Assembly (NCBI GenBank): GCA_963210315.1
Contig: OY723281.1
Location: forward strand, 1,488,001-1,552,000
Origin: Rhynchopus euleeides
Taxonomy: Eukaryota > Euglenozoa > Diplonemea > Diplonemida > Diplonemidae
Direction of reading: 5' to 3'
Length of the DNA: 64,000 nucleotides
A program made the position numbers and the translations under genes. The notes under the pieces are model-generated. The model saw nothing but the letters and a program-made list of their open reading frames with translations, did not search any database and had not been told where the DNA came from. Shown here piece by piece: positions 49,974 to 58,990 of this stretch (the stretch's first letter is position 1; each line of letters opens with the position of its first letter).

Positions 49974-51902
49974 TTACGTGGTGCTGCGTGTTGGTATATG
50001 TGCTGGCTCGAGGCGGATTGCCCGTTCGGCTCGTGTTCCGCGCGTGTAGGTGTCAGCCCGCTGCTCGTCGGTTGGCACCCACTGGGGGTTGAGCCGCAGT
50101 CGCTTCGTCCGTGCCACGAGGAATATGCGCTGCAGTAGCAGGTTGCCTCTGTGATTCGCGCAGTGCCCTCGCCGCATGCAAAATACTAGGGGGAGGTTGT
50201 CGATGTTGCACGTCACAGCGATGTCCTGTGAGTTGATGATGCGTAGCCCTTGCCACACGGCGAAGGCCTCCTTCAGGAAGATGTGCGCATCCCGATCTGC
50301 CCCGGTGAACACCCCTTGTGTGACCGTCTCCTCTCCCAGTTCGAGTATCGCCGCCCACTCCGTCGATGACGCGTCGGACCACAGCGTTGCCCGCGATGTT
50401 GGGTCTGCCTGGTGGTGCCAATTGTTATCGCGCATGAACTCCATCCGTGCTGCTGTCTCCCGGATCACTGAGTTCGGCACTCGTGTGTTGACATCCCACG
50501 CCGCGTTGTTGTCGTGCGCCCGGCGTCCTAGGCGCCGGACGAAAGAGAGGATTGCGGGAGCGAAACACAGTGGCGCGCGCATGACGTATGACTGCCAGAC
50601 GATGGATCCGAAGATGCGGAAGGCCCTCCGCGGCGTTGTTGTTCCCTCCAACGTCTCCGCCAGCTCCTCCCGCTGTGCCACCTTCGCCACCCATGCAGGG
50701 TCCATGCGGAATCTGTGCTCCACCAGGTCAAACTGGATCCCGAACGTGCAGAAACGTTGCGTCGGCATCCCGTGGTCGGCATCGTCGAGGTTCAGGGTCG
50801 CGTTGACGTAGTCGCACCTTTCGCGGAAGACCCTGTACTTCGCCTGCACCTCGTCCAGTGTCTCGGCTGTGACCACAAAATTGTCTATCCAGACGATGCC
50901 GTCTCTTGGAGGGAGGAGCACCCTCGCACTCCGGTTGGCAATTGCTGGTGAGTGTGACCACCCCATGCACATCACCGACAGAAACGCTGGCACAAATTCG
51001 TCCCGCTTGTCCCCGAAGCGGATTCCGAAGTAGCGCTGGATCTCCTCCTCCACCGGAAACTGGTAGAACCAGCTCCTCGCGTCAGCGAGCACAACCCAAG
51101 TTGACTCAGCGATGCGGCGCGTCACCTCCAGGATGTCGTCCAATCTCATGTCTGGCGGTCGCGCCATGTACGAGTTCAGAGTACGTGCGTCGACGATGAA
51201 GCGTGTCCCCCCTGACTTCTTCGGCACGGTAAAGGCTGGTAAGGTGAGTATCGCATGAGTACAGGCTATAGCGATAACGCCGTAGGCGATGAGGTCGTCG
51301 ACATGTTTCAATGTATGGCGTGATATCATCCTCCACTTGTTCCTGAAGTGGTCGCGTGCTCCGGGGAGCAACGCATTTCTGAAGGCTTCGGGGTCTGTAA
51401 TGAGGTCCAACACGTCTCGCAGTTCCTCGTTGGAGTCCAGCTCGCGGAGTCGCGCCAGGTTGAGGCGCGTGTCGCAGATCGGAGCAAGGCGGTCGTCTTC
51501 AGATGGGTCTTGCCTTTCATGGGCAGGTCGCACGATATGTCCTTTGTGGTGCACGCCGACACTCTCCCCGTAGAGATCGGCGTCTATGCCCGGTCCGTGT
51601 TCTGAGTCGGTGTCCGCCGTGTCGTCGGAGCTGTCGTTTTCTTCAGGAGGTTGGTATACTTGGATGGAGAGCTGAGGCCTGTGGTATGTCTTTGGGCGCT
51701 CTCTCGGCTGTGCGGCTGGATCCCCTGCGCGTGTCGGGTCATCGTTGTGAGTCGGCCCGGGCCCCGCGCCGGTACCGTCCTTTCCTCCACCGACCCCTGC
51801 TGCGCCGCCCCCTGTCGGGTAGTCATACCGTCGTAGTTCACGTGTGATGTCTCGCCTCCTTTTGTACGGGAAATGTGTGCTAAACTCTGGTCCCCTGTGT
51901 CT
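49974..51902 (-). CDS. Reverse transcriptase - RNase H of VIPER-like element
   Basis: Open in the -1 frame relative to the recombinase. The frame extends upstream through the recombinase gene without protein-like sequence, so I start it just after the recombinase stop; the true start is unknown (frameshift or re-initiation). RT motifs: 'FTVPKKSGGTRFIVDARTL', motif A 'VVLADARSWFYQFPVE' (catalytic Asp), motif B 'MGWSHSPAIAN', and motif C 'IVWIDNFVV', where the second Asp of YxDD is Asn. RNase H follows: 'ATLWSDASSTEWA', 'FLKEAFAVWQGL', 'NIDNLPLVF' and 'TDEQRADTYTRG', giving the D-E-D-D set. Acidic linker 'ENDSSDDTADTDSEHG' precedes RT. It makes element cDNA in the cytoplasm or nucleus. Confidence 0.85.
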   Translation of the reverse strand, partial: RHRGPEFSTHFPYKRRRDITRELRRYDYPTGGGAAGVGGGKDGTGAGPGPTHNDDPTRAGDPAAQPRERPKTYHRPQLSIQVYQPPEENDSSDDTADTDSEHGPGIDADLYGESVGVHHKGHIVRPAHERQDPSEDDRLAPICDTRLNLARLRELDSNEELRDVLDLITDPEAFRNALLPGARDHFRNKWRMISRHTLKHVDDLIAYGVIAIACTHAILTLPAFTVPKKSGGTRFIVDARTLNSYMARPPDMRLDDILEVTRRIAESTWVVLADARSWFYQFPVEEEIQRYFGIRFGDKRDEFVPAFLSVMCMGWSHSPAIANRSARVLLPPRDGIVWIDNFVVTAETLDEVQAKYRVFRERCDYVNATLNLDDADHGMPTQRFCTFGIQFDLVEHRFRMDPAWVAKVAQREELAETLEGTTTPRRAFRIFGSIVWQSYVMRAPLCFAPAILSFVRRLGRRAHDNNAAWDVNTRVPNSVIRETAARMEFMRDNNWHHQADPTSRATLWSDASSTEWAAILELGEETVTQGVFTGADRDAHIFLKEAFAVWQGLRIINSQDIAVTCNIDNLPLVFCMRRGHCANHRGNLLLQRIFLVARTKRLRLNPQWVPTDEQRADTYTRGTRAERAIRLEPAHIPTRSTT

Positions 51903-52780
51903 CACGCGTTCTTGGCCAGTTCTTTGGACAGTGCCGCTGTGTCTGCCACACGCTGTGTCGTTGCTGCTGGTATGTATCGAAACACCGCGTCGGGGGTCGC
52001 ATGTCGCGACAGCATCATCAGCTTCTCGACTGGCACCCCGTTGCGTGCCAGATGGTGGAGGGCCCCCCTCCGGAGGGAGTGCGGCGTCAATCGGGCATCC
52101 ACCCTTTTCACCGCCGCCGCGATGCATCGGTATGTCACGCTCGGGGGAAACAGGCTCCCTTCTGTCTTTAGCTCTTTCATACGGCTCCGCAGGATCTTCA
52201 GCATCTCCGGTGGCAGTGACATACCCGTTGTCTTCCCCAGCTGGAAGGGGTCCGACTTCGTGGTGGTCCACACGATGGTGATCTGGTCTGACTTTGCTTC
52301 CGTCTGGATGTCCCGCGTTGACAATCGTTGCACATCCGACGCTCTCGCCGCCCCGTGCCACATCATTGCGACGGCCAGACGCACCAGCGGCCGCGGTTCC
52401 TGAGCCACTGCCTGTGCTGCCTGTTCTTGAGTCGCGGGGTGCGCCTGTTGTGCTGGCTTCAATGCCCCGCTGCGGCACAAGCTTCGCTTGAAGTCCCGTA
52501 GCACGTGTCCTTCCTGTTCCCACGACTCGAAGCGGCGCAGGCTCGCGATGATGTTGCCCAGGTATTGCAGCGCCGATGGGGCGGACAGTCCGTTGAGCCG
52601 CAGGTGTGTGATCCACAGGGTGATCCCCTCCTCGTGTCGTAGTGTGCGGCCCTCCCCCCTGCACCACTCCTCTCTGAACTCGCGGTACCTCTCGTAGCTC
52701 CTGCGCAGAGCCGTCCAGTACGAACTCGACAGTGCGTTCCCCAAAGCCTCCTGCGTGGCCTCCATGATGATCAGCCTCAT
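51902..52780 (-). CDS. Tyrosine recombinase of VIPER-like element
   Basis: 292 aa from the ATG at 52780. The same frame is open upstream to the Gag stop at 52913, and 'PSPYEFILKEKKQTNKGRP' there looks like coding sequence, so the protein may begin earlier. The N-terminal SAM-like core-binding region is 'SSYWTALRRSYERYREF'. Catalytic region: first Arg in 'MMWHGAARASDVQRL', then 'TPHSLRRGALHHLARNG' (H-x-x-R), 'SRHATPDAVFRYI' with His and the likely nucleophile Tyr. This is the integrase-type enzyme of DIRS/VIPER elements, joining circular cDNA to the chromosome without target duplication. Its position before RT marks the VIPER arrangement. Confidence 0.88.
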   Translation of the reverse strand: MRLIIMEATQEALGNALSSSYWTALRRSYERYREFREEWCRGEGRTLRHEEGITLWITHLRLNGLSAPSALQYLGNIIASLRRFESWEQEGHVLRDFKRSLCRSGALKPAQQAHPATQEQAAQAVAQEPRPLVRLAVAMMWHGAARASDVQRLSTRDIQTEAKSDQITIVWTTTKSDPFQLGKTTGMSLPPEMLKILRSRMKELKTEGSLFPPSVTYRCIAAAVKRVDARLTPHSLRRGALHHLARNGVPVEKLMMLSRHATPDAVFRYIPAATTQRVADTAALSKELAKNA

Positions 52781-52912
52781 CTCGCTCGACAGTGGTTGTT
52801 GCTTGATGCGGGGGCGGCCCTTGTTGGTTTGCTTCTTTTCTTTCAGGATGAACTCGTATGGGGATGGTGTGGGCGGCGTTGGGCTGGTTCCTGGGTGGGT
52901 GGTCTGCTGGAG

Positions 52913-53899
52913 TCACTGTCCCCCGCGGGGCCCTTTCGACCCCTTTCCCACTGCCCTCTGCTCCGCCCCCTTTCCCGTCTTCCCGGTGGGGTACGGCGTG
53001 TAGCGCGGGTCAGCCCCCTGTTGCACACGCGGTGGTACCAAACGGCGCGGGTTCGCCTTCGCCTGCGCATCATTCGCCTCTCCCACCAGCCGCTGGTGCA
53101 GAGACGCCGAGAACGTGAGGGGTGGGATGTTCTTCGCCTTGTGCTCGTAGTAGGCACGTGCCACATACCCCGTGAGGCAGGCCAGAGCCGACATTTCGCA
53201 CACGATGCGGTGCAGGGGCAGCAGGCTGGGTTCCTCCTCCGTGTTCATCTTCATGAGCTTTAGCACGTCGTCGAAGTGCTCGAAGCATTTGCGGAGGCTG
53301 TGCATCCATTCCCCCGCATCTGTGCCCGACGCTGGCAGGCTCGCCTCCCGGAACACGCGGGACACCTCTGCCCGGATCTGCCGCCGCACCGCGCCCTTCC
53401 ATATGCCAGGGCGCCACGTCGCGACCGCGTATGGCGAGAAGTCGTCCGGCAACCCCTCGTCAGCCTCCTGCAGCTGCCTCTGCAGATCGGCGATGGTCTC
53501 GGCCTGCTCCTCCACCTTCGCCTCCAGCCGAGTCATGCGCGCCTCCATGTTGAGCCCTTCACCGGCTCCCAGTTGGGGCAGCGCCCCCAGCCCGTCCTCC
53601 TCTTCAGCGGCCTCCTCCGCTGCTGCCGCGCCGCCTGCCTGCATCTTCGTCCACGCGCACATTGGGCATACCCATCCGGCGCTGCCCATGTGGGCGACGA
53701 AGGCGTCCGCCACCGCCTTCGGGTGCAGATGCGCCCGCACACATGTCCTCGTCGTGGCTTGTCCGCAGGCGTTGCATGCGTGCGCCGTTCCGCCCTCATG
53801 GACGGTGGCGCATGTGGGGAACACGCAGTGCTGCATCGGCTCCGCCGCGGGCTCCATAGAGAGGGCCGGCACCTCGACCAAAGCCCAGTCGACGTCCAT
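52913..53899 (-). CDS. Gag-like protein of VIPER-like element with zinc-finger N-terminus
   Basis: 328 aa from 'MDVDWALVEVPA'. Cysteines and histidines at about 25, 30, 42, 45, 53, 57, 78 and 81 ('CVFPTC', 'CNAC', 'CVRAH', 'CPMC') form a PHD/RING-like zinc cluster. About 115-145 is a coiled coil ('ARMTRLEAKVEEQAETIAD') and about 170-260 a helical domain ('WMHSLRKCFEHFDDVLKLM'). The C-terminus is basic and Gly/Lys-rich ('GKTGKGAEQRAVGKGSKG'), suited to RNA binding. It ends in TGA followed by C, in the same frame as the recombinase, so low-level read-through could give a Gag-YR fusion. It is called Gag by position, size and features; sequence identity to VIPER ORF1 was not tested. Confidence 0.72.
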   Translation of the reverse strand: MDVDWALVEVPALSMEPAAEPMQHCVFPTCATVHEGGTAHACNACGQATTRTCVRAHLHPKAVADAFVAHMGSAGWVCPMCAWTKMQAGGAAAAEEAAEEEDGLGALPQLGAGEGLNMEARMTRLEAKVEEQAETIADLQRQLQEADEGLPDDFSPYAVATWRPGIWKGAVRRQIRAEVSRVFREASLPASGTDAGEWMHSLRKCFEHFDDVLKLMKMNTEEEPSLLPLHRIVCEMSALACLTGYVARAYYEHKAKNIPPLTFSASLHQRLVGEANDAQAKANPRRLVPPRVQQGADPRYTPYPTGKTGKGAEQRAVGKGSKGPRGGQ

Positions 53900-53965
53900 C
53901 TTTCCTCACTACTCTGCTTGTCGTACGCCTCTAGCTGTCCTTCACACCCGCTGATCCTTCACCCC

Positions 53966-54420
53966 GCTGCTTTTGTTCACGCGCTTTGGCGCCCCTGTAA
54001 AACACACACGCTCTGCTGTCCGTCACCACCGCTGGTCCTTCACCCCGCTGCTCCTGTAAAACACACGCGTCCCCGCTGCGTTTGTTCACGCGCTTTGGCG
54101 GTCCTGTAAAACACACGCGTCCCCGCTGCTTTTGTTCACGCGCTTTGGCGCCCCTGTAAAACACACACGCTCTGCTGTCCGTCACCACCGCTGGTCCTTC
54201 ACCCCGCTGCTCCTGTAAAACACACGCGTCCCCGCTGCGTTTGTTCACGCGCTTTGGCGGTCCTGTAAAACACACGCGTCCCCGCTGCTTTTGTTCACGC
54301 GCTTTGGCGGCCCTTCAAAACACACCCGCTCTGCTGTCCTTCACCACCGCTGTTCCTTCACCCCGCTGCTCCTGTAAAACACACGCGTCCCCGCTGCTTT
54401 TGTTCACGCGCTTTGGCGGC
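53966..54420 (-). repeat. Tandem repeat, about 2.9 units of 160 bp, in the element's 5' UTR
   Basis: Each unit contains 'ttgttcacgcgctttggcg' and 'ctgtaaaacacacgcgtccc' sub-repeats. Units start at 53966, 54126 and 54286. It lies between A1 and Gag, where promoters or packaging signals of such elements would be. Open frames across it are repeat artefacts. Confidence 0.85.
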
Positions 54421-54588
54421 TCCGCTCGTCCCTTTTCGCTGCTTCTGACTCTTCTCACTAAAAATAAATGTGCGTTGACGCTTCCACACACACTTACAAA
54501 CCCACTTGCCTGATGAAGGGGGTGGTGTGTAGAGCACGTTTGGCAGAGCTGAATGACACTTTCCGCGCGAAAGTCGTGTGCGTAAAAA

Positions 54589-54840
54589 TTTTTTTCCGAC
54601 CCGAAAATCTGTATCTGCGGACTGCCACACTCTGAAAAACCGAAAAATTTCCGAAAAAAATCGAAAATTTTGGCCTTTCCTGGCCTGTGTGGTCCCAAAG
54701 GGCCCAGGTTGCCCGGTTTTTCTCCCAAAAACACCCCAAAAATTTTTCCGCCGTTTCACCCCCCCAGAATCTAGGAGGGTGTCCGGTACTCCGGATTTTC
54801 CTGATTTTTCCCGATTTTCCGAAAGTTTTGCCACTGGTTG
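54589..54840. other. AT-rich spacer and repeat R3 (right copy)
   Basis: Runs of 'gaaaatttcc' / 'ccgaaaaaaatcg' and then R3 (54774-54870). No gene. Confidence 0.55.
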
Positions 54841-54955
54841 ACACAAGGGCAAATTTCGAGCAAAATCCGAGTTCGTCCTCCACCAGAAGAAGGGCATCCC
54901 GACCGGTGGAAATGCCAGCCCGGACCTGGCAAACCTTTTTTGCGCAAGTAAGGAA

Positions 54956-57900
54956 ATGCGCTATATCGATAAGCTCCCCATTAAAAAGCAAAAGGAGTAT
55001 AATGGGTTCTTCAGATTTATTGATGACGTTTTTACCCTTGGAGCGGACATCCCTGACAAGGTCTACGGGATGACCTCTGAGGACACAACAAGGCAGAAAG
55101 ACGATTGTGTGTTTCTGGGGGGTAGGAACCGTTGGCAGAGATACGCCGATGACCCCGAAGACACGAAGACACGTGTCCGTATGTCAGTATTCAATAAAGA
55201 GAGTGACTGGGTAACCTATACACCCAATAAATATACTTGTCGAACAAGTGCAGCACCAGAAAGCCAAGGAAGGGGTATTTTGGTGTCACAGTTGATACGG
55301 TCTGCGGGTATGTGCAACAACCTGGATGATTTCAAGGTTGAAGCAGAGCTGATTTTGCGGCGCCTCCTCGGACGGGGATGGAAGCCGTACGAATTGCGTA
55401 GTGCTTGGTACAGAACTACACGAAGGTTGTTTTGTGTGGCTCCATCTGCAATGGCAAAAATGGAGCGCCTGTTTGATACTGCTGTGGACAGACACTATCG
55501 CAAACACCCTCTCCCCAAGCTACGGGAGTATGTGTGGGCAAAACCAACCCGAGACATGCCATTGAGAGGAAAGTGTGTGGATATCAGCCCTTCGGACACC
55601 CACACAGACCCCGCACCGCAAGGGGCGGATGTGAAGCCTACTGGAAGTGCGAACCAACGCAAGAGTGAAAGTGATTCTTTTGTCCCTCTCTTCTCTACCT
55701 CCTCCCCTTCCGTACCGTTGTCTTCCTCTTCCTCTTCCTCCTCTCCTCCCCTCTCTCCACCCGTCCCCTCACAACAGCCTCCAGTTTTGGGGAAGAGCAC
55801 GATAAGTATGAAGGTACTGCACAGCAATACGTTGTCGTGGGGTGTTGTCAATGAGGGAAATACTTGCTACCTGGGAGCACTGTACCAGATGCTCGCACAC
55901 TCGGTACTTCCAGCTACCCTAGGCAGTGCATGCAAGTTTGTTTCAAACGGACTCGGCCTAACCCCCATACTCATGGGATTGTACTCCATGTACACCAGGA
56001 GTCGCACAGATCATTCAGTGTCCGTGTTGCAAACAGCCATCCACAGTATGTTCCAGACAAGGGAGCAGCATTGCGCGGATGAAGCGTATTGTCTGGGGGT
56101 TGTCCCAACACTGGAAGCAGAATGGAGAATGCTGAATGAACACCTCAGGACGATGGACCAACCGACAGTACAGTCATGGATCCCTGAAGTGAGGACATTC
56201 ACAAGCATGGCATGCCAAAATTGCAAGAAGGTCACGGGGAGGGAGGAACAGTTGTCCCTACTGTCAGTCCCACTCAACAACCCCGGGAAAACAGGTGTGA
56301 CTTTGGCCGACAGAATTTGCGAAAGCCTGATGCCTGAAGAAGTGCTTAATTACGAGTGCGAAATGTGTGCCCCAAACAAACAACGGGCGACAAAGTCGGT
56401 GCAAATCACATCTCTCCCGACACACTTGTTTATACGACTCTGGCGCTTCAAAACACTCAGAGTTGGCAACGGTGTCATGTATGAGCGCAAGACTCGAGCG
56501 ATCAACATTGACACGGACTTGCTGATGTCGAGTGGAAATAACGGAGGGAAGCCTTCCTTTACAAGGTACCGCCTCACGGGTGCAGTCCTGCACAGAGGAA
56601 ATACCCCGCACGGAGGCCATTACCGTTTTATCAGCTGTGGCACGGATGCCATGGCCTTGTTTGACGACAACACCGTGACTGTGGCCAACACAGCTGAGGA
56701 AATGGATGCCTTCAGGGGTTTCCTTGAGAAGGAGTCGACCATCCTCGTGTATTGTGATAAGGATGCCCCTCAGGAGGAGAAGGTTAGCATGCCCAACTCG
56801 CCAGAAGTATATGTATCTCCCACACAACAACCTGGGCTCACGGGAAACACGGAAGACATAATGCAAAAGCTGCAGGATGCCACCGTCCCCAAGAGTGCCA
56901 TTGTTTTGAATGAACCACAGGAACCACCCCAGCAGCGCGGGGAGGAATACCTGACTTTGGAACGCAGGACTTTGGAAATGGAGGAAAGTGCAGAGCGGGC
57001 GCATGTTGTGGAAGAAGAAGCCCTAGCACGTTTTGCTTTGTGTAGTGAAATCACGGAAGTCCTTGATAGGTATCGGACCGAGGAGCAAACGAAGACGCTC
57101 GTCAGTCTATGCCGGAAGGAACTCCAAGAGGCGATAGAGGTGCGAGAGGCAGAGCAAAAAAGAGCAGCAGAGGATCATGAGAGGTCAGTCGTGGAGAAGG
57201 AGAAAGCTTTGGCAAAGGCAGAGAGTGAGGTAAAGAGGGTGAATGAGGAGAAGGAAAAGGTGGCGAACGAGGCACAGGCCAAAGCGGACCGTTTGAATCA
57301 ACAACGACAGGAGATGGCCGTGTTAAAGGGACAGCTCCATAAGCAAGACTCTGCGTTGGCTTTTATGAAAGAGCTTGGTGTTGAAAGAGAGGCGGAGGTA
57401 GAAGCGTTGAGGGCACAGGCGACCCACGAAAAAGCGGTCCTCACCCAGGAACTGCAACGTGTGGAGTCCAAGGCCCGCAGCTACTCGTCTCAGGGAGAAT
57501 CCCAACAGCGCTTACTTGAACAGACAGAGAATGCTTTGAAAGGTACACAGCAAGATAAGATGCTTTTGGAATTTCACGTGTCGGCGAGCATGCAAAATGA
57601 GAAGGCACTCCGTGACCAACTGGGGATGCAGGAGCAACATATGCAGATCCAGGAGGGCCTACACGAACAACAGAATCAGGATAAGGCCATGTTGGTTAAG
57701 CAGGTGCAGCACCAGCTGCGCCAAGGCATGACCATGGCGAAAGAAATGGCGCGGCAGAAGGATTTCATCGTGCAACAAAACAACTTGGTATTGTCCCTGC
57801 AGTCAGCGTTGGAGGTGTCTGAGAACAAGCAGCTGCAAATACAGTCGCAGGACGCCCCAGCACGGGTGCAAGGGACGGACCAACCCCGTTTGTTGCAACC

Positions 57901-58402
57901 GAAGCCTGAGCAAGGGCAATTAGTTGTTCATACGGCCCAGAAGAAGAGGGACCGAGACGAAGTGAGTGGCAGTGACGAAACGAGTGAAGAGTCGAAGGAC
58001 CTGTTTGAAAGCCAACCGCAACTTGATACAGTGGCTGCGACTTCTTCAGCCCTTGTAGTCATTCTCCCGGAGGATCGGGTGACGCCAAAGCCCAAGGGGC
58101 CGCAATCAAAGAGGCAGCGTGCAGAACCTGCCTCGGTAGTGAGCGGCTCTCAGATACAGGCGTCAGCCACGGAACCTGCTGTGGAACTTCCCTTGTTGTT
58201 GGGTGCCCCTCCGGCACAGATATCGCCCTCGGTGCCTGCCTCCCCTGATATTTTTCTGTCTCAGACGGGTGGTGAAGGGGTGGATGGTGAGCGGGAGACG
58301 GGGCCACCAGGGAAATCAGAGACGGACAGAACGGAGGTCTCACAATCGCAGTCAGGGGAGCCTGGTAATGGAACAGAACCAGAGCCTGACGGAACCACTT
58401 GA
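54956..58402 (+). CDS. Truncated reverse transcriptase fused to ubiquitin-specific protease and coiled coil
   Basis: 1148 aa from ATG 54956. The same frame is open from 54841 and already encodes RT motif B ('KKGIPTGGNASPDLANLFC'), so the ATG lies inside the RT. Residues 18-26 are motif C ('FFRFIDDVF'). Residues 105-185 match the Penelope-like thumb ('GILVSQLIRSAGMCNN', 'LLGRGWKPYEL'). The upstream half of RT, with motif A, is absent. After a Ser/Pro linker (211-285) comes a USP domain: Cys box 'NEGNTCYLGALYQ' (Cys304), CxxC pairs at 420/423 and 468/471, His box 'GNTPHGGHYRFIS' (His555), and 'ALFDDNTV' (Asp570/571). About 680-960 is a continuous coiled coil; the tail is acidic and polar. USP activity would remove ubiquitin from substrates. 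The RT part cannot be active alone. The join is uninterrupted. Confidence 0.8.
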   Translation: MRYIDKLPIKKQKEYNGFFRFIDDVFTLGADIPDKVYGMTSEDTTRQKDDCVFLGGRNRWQRYADDPEDTKTRVRMSVFNKESDWVTYTPNKYTCRTSAAPESQGRGILVSQLIRSAGMCNNLDDFKVEAELILRRLLGRGWKPYELRSAWYRTTRRLFCVAPSAMAKMERLFDTAVDRHYRKHPLPKLREYVWAKPTRDMPLRGKCVDISPSDTHTDPAPQGADVKPTGSANQRKSESDSFVPLFSTSSPSVPLSSSSSSSSPPLSPPVPSQQPPVLGKSTISMKVLHSNTLSWGVVNEGNTCYLGALYQMLAHSVLPATLGSACKFVSNGLGLTPILMGLYSMYTRSRTDHSVSVLQTAIHSMFQTREQHCADEAYCLGVVPTLEAEWRMLNEHLRTMDQPTVQSWIPEVRTFTSMACQNCKKVTGREEQLSLLSVPLNNPGKTGVTLADRICESLMPEEVLNYECEMCAPNKQRATKSVQITSLPTHLFIRLWRFKTLRVGNGVMYERKTRAINIDTDLLMSSGNNGGKPSFTRYRLTGAVLHRGNTPHGGHYRFISCGTDAMALFDDNTVTVANTAEEMDAFRGFLEKESTILVYCDKDAPQEEKVSMPNSPEVYVSPTQQPGLTGNTEDIMQKLQDATVPKSAIVLNEPQEPPQQRGEEYLTLERRTLEMEESAERAHVVEEEALARFALCSEITEVLDRYRTEEQTKTLVSLCRKELQEAIEVREAEQKRAAEDHERSVVEKEKALAKAESEVKRVNEEKEKVANEAQAKADRLNQQRQEMAVLKGQLHKQDSALAFMKELGVEREAEVEALRAQATHEKAVLTQELQRVESKARSYSSQGESQQRLLEQTENALKGTQQDKMLLEFHVSASMQNEKALRDQLGMQEQHMQIQEGLHEQQNQDKAMLVKQVQHQLRQGMTMAKEMARQKDFIVQQNNLVLSLQSALEVSENKQLQIQSQDAPARVQGTDQPRLLQPKPEQGQLVVHTAQKKRDRDEVSGSDETSEESKDLFESQPQLDTVAATSSALVVILPEDRVTPKPKGPQSKRQRAEPASVVSGSQIQASATEPAVELPLLLGAPPAQISPSVPASPDIFLSQTGGEGVDGERETGPPGKSETDRTEVSQSQSGEPGNGTEPEPDGTT

Positions 58403-58990
58403 CTATATGCCAAGTGAGTGCCGCGTGGGGTGAGCTACGACCACGTGATGATGAAGGCTTGAACAAGAGATGAAGCGTTTAGTGTATACGAATGTGTGAG
58501 GTGAGTGTGTATGCTGACGGACGTGACGGAACGTGATGAATATTTTGTTTTCTAAAACGAATTCCCCCCCCCCCCTCCCCCCGGAACCTGAGAATGTGAC
58601 CGCCTACCCAATGGTGTTTACACAAAGGAGTTCAGCGTGTTAAACCCCATTCTCTGTTCCCAAGGCAGAGCGGCGATGTGTACCCAGAGTGTACGTACGT
58701 GCACATGGCTCTGCAGATACGCTGAGTGGTGAGGGGCATGCCTGTTTTCCCTTTTGTTTCCATTATCTTGTCTTCAGAACGAACACACGAATGAAACAAA
58801 AACCATAACAGAACGCCCCCACCCCTGATGTATGTTTTTTCTCAACCATTTCCCCCCCCCCCCTCCCCCAACCCCCGTTTTTGCTATGTCTTTTGATATG
58901 GTTCTTTCCCCCTTTTTTCCCCCCCCCCCCACCCGACAAGCGAATCAGCAGTGTGTATCTGTACACAGAAATAAACCAATAACATGACAG
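58403..58990 (+). other. 3' region of the RT-USP gene
   Basis: Several C runs (58565-58580, 58850-58862, 58919-58930). Just before a WD40 fragment begins at 58991 is 'aataaaccaataacatgaca', possibly a 3' end signal of the element. No gene. Confidence 0.5.

Larger units (their letters stand above)
49664..54588 (-). mobile_element. VIPER-like tyrosine-recombinase retroelement with split direct repeats
   Basis: About 4.9 kb on the minus strand. In element orientation it reads A1 (54588-54472), internal region, B1 (49903-49834), A2 (49833-49735), B2 (49734-49664). A1 and A2 share 'acttacaaacccacttgcct' to 'cgcgaaagtcgtgtgcgtaa'. B1 and B2 share 'aagtgtcacttcaactctgc' to 'gcgttgacgcttccacac'. This A1-internal-B1-A2-B2 arrangement is that of Ngaro/VIPER elements and reflects a circular intermediate joined by the recombinase. 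Gene order Gag - YR - RT/RNase H matches VIPER of kinetoplastids rather than DIRS or Ngaro. The three frames have no internal stops, so the copy looks recent. Confidence 0.88.

Noticed and set aside
51903..52916. N-terminal 338 codons of the 980-codon minus-strand frame ending at 49974
   Set aside because: They overlap the recombinase gene in another frame, begin at GTG, and read as low-complexity Arg/Gly/Thr/His-rich sequence; only the part after the recombinase stop resembles RT/RNase H.
53931..54275. 114-codon repetitive minus-strand frame
   Set aside because: Translation of the 160-bp tandem repeat in the element's 5' UTR; repeat length and sense offer no coding signature.
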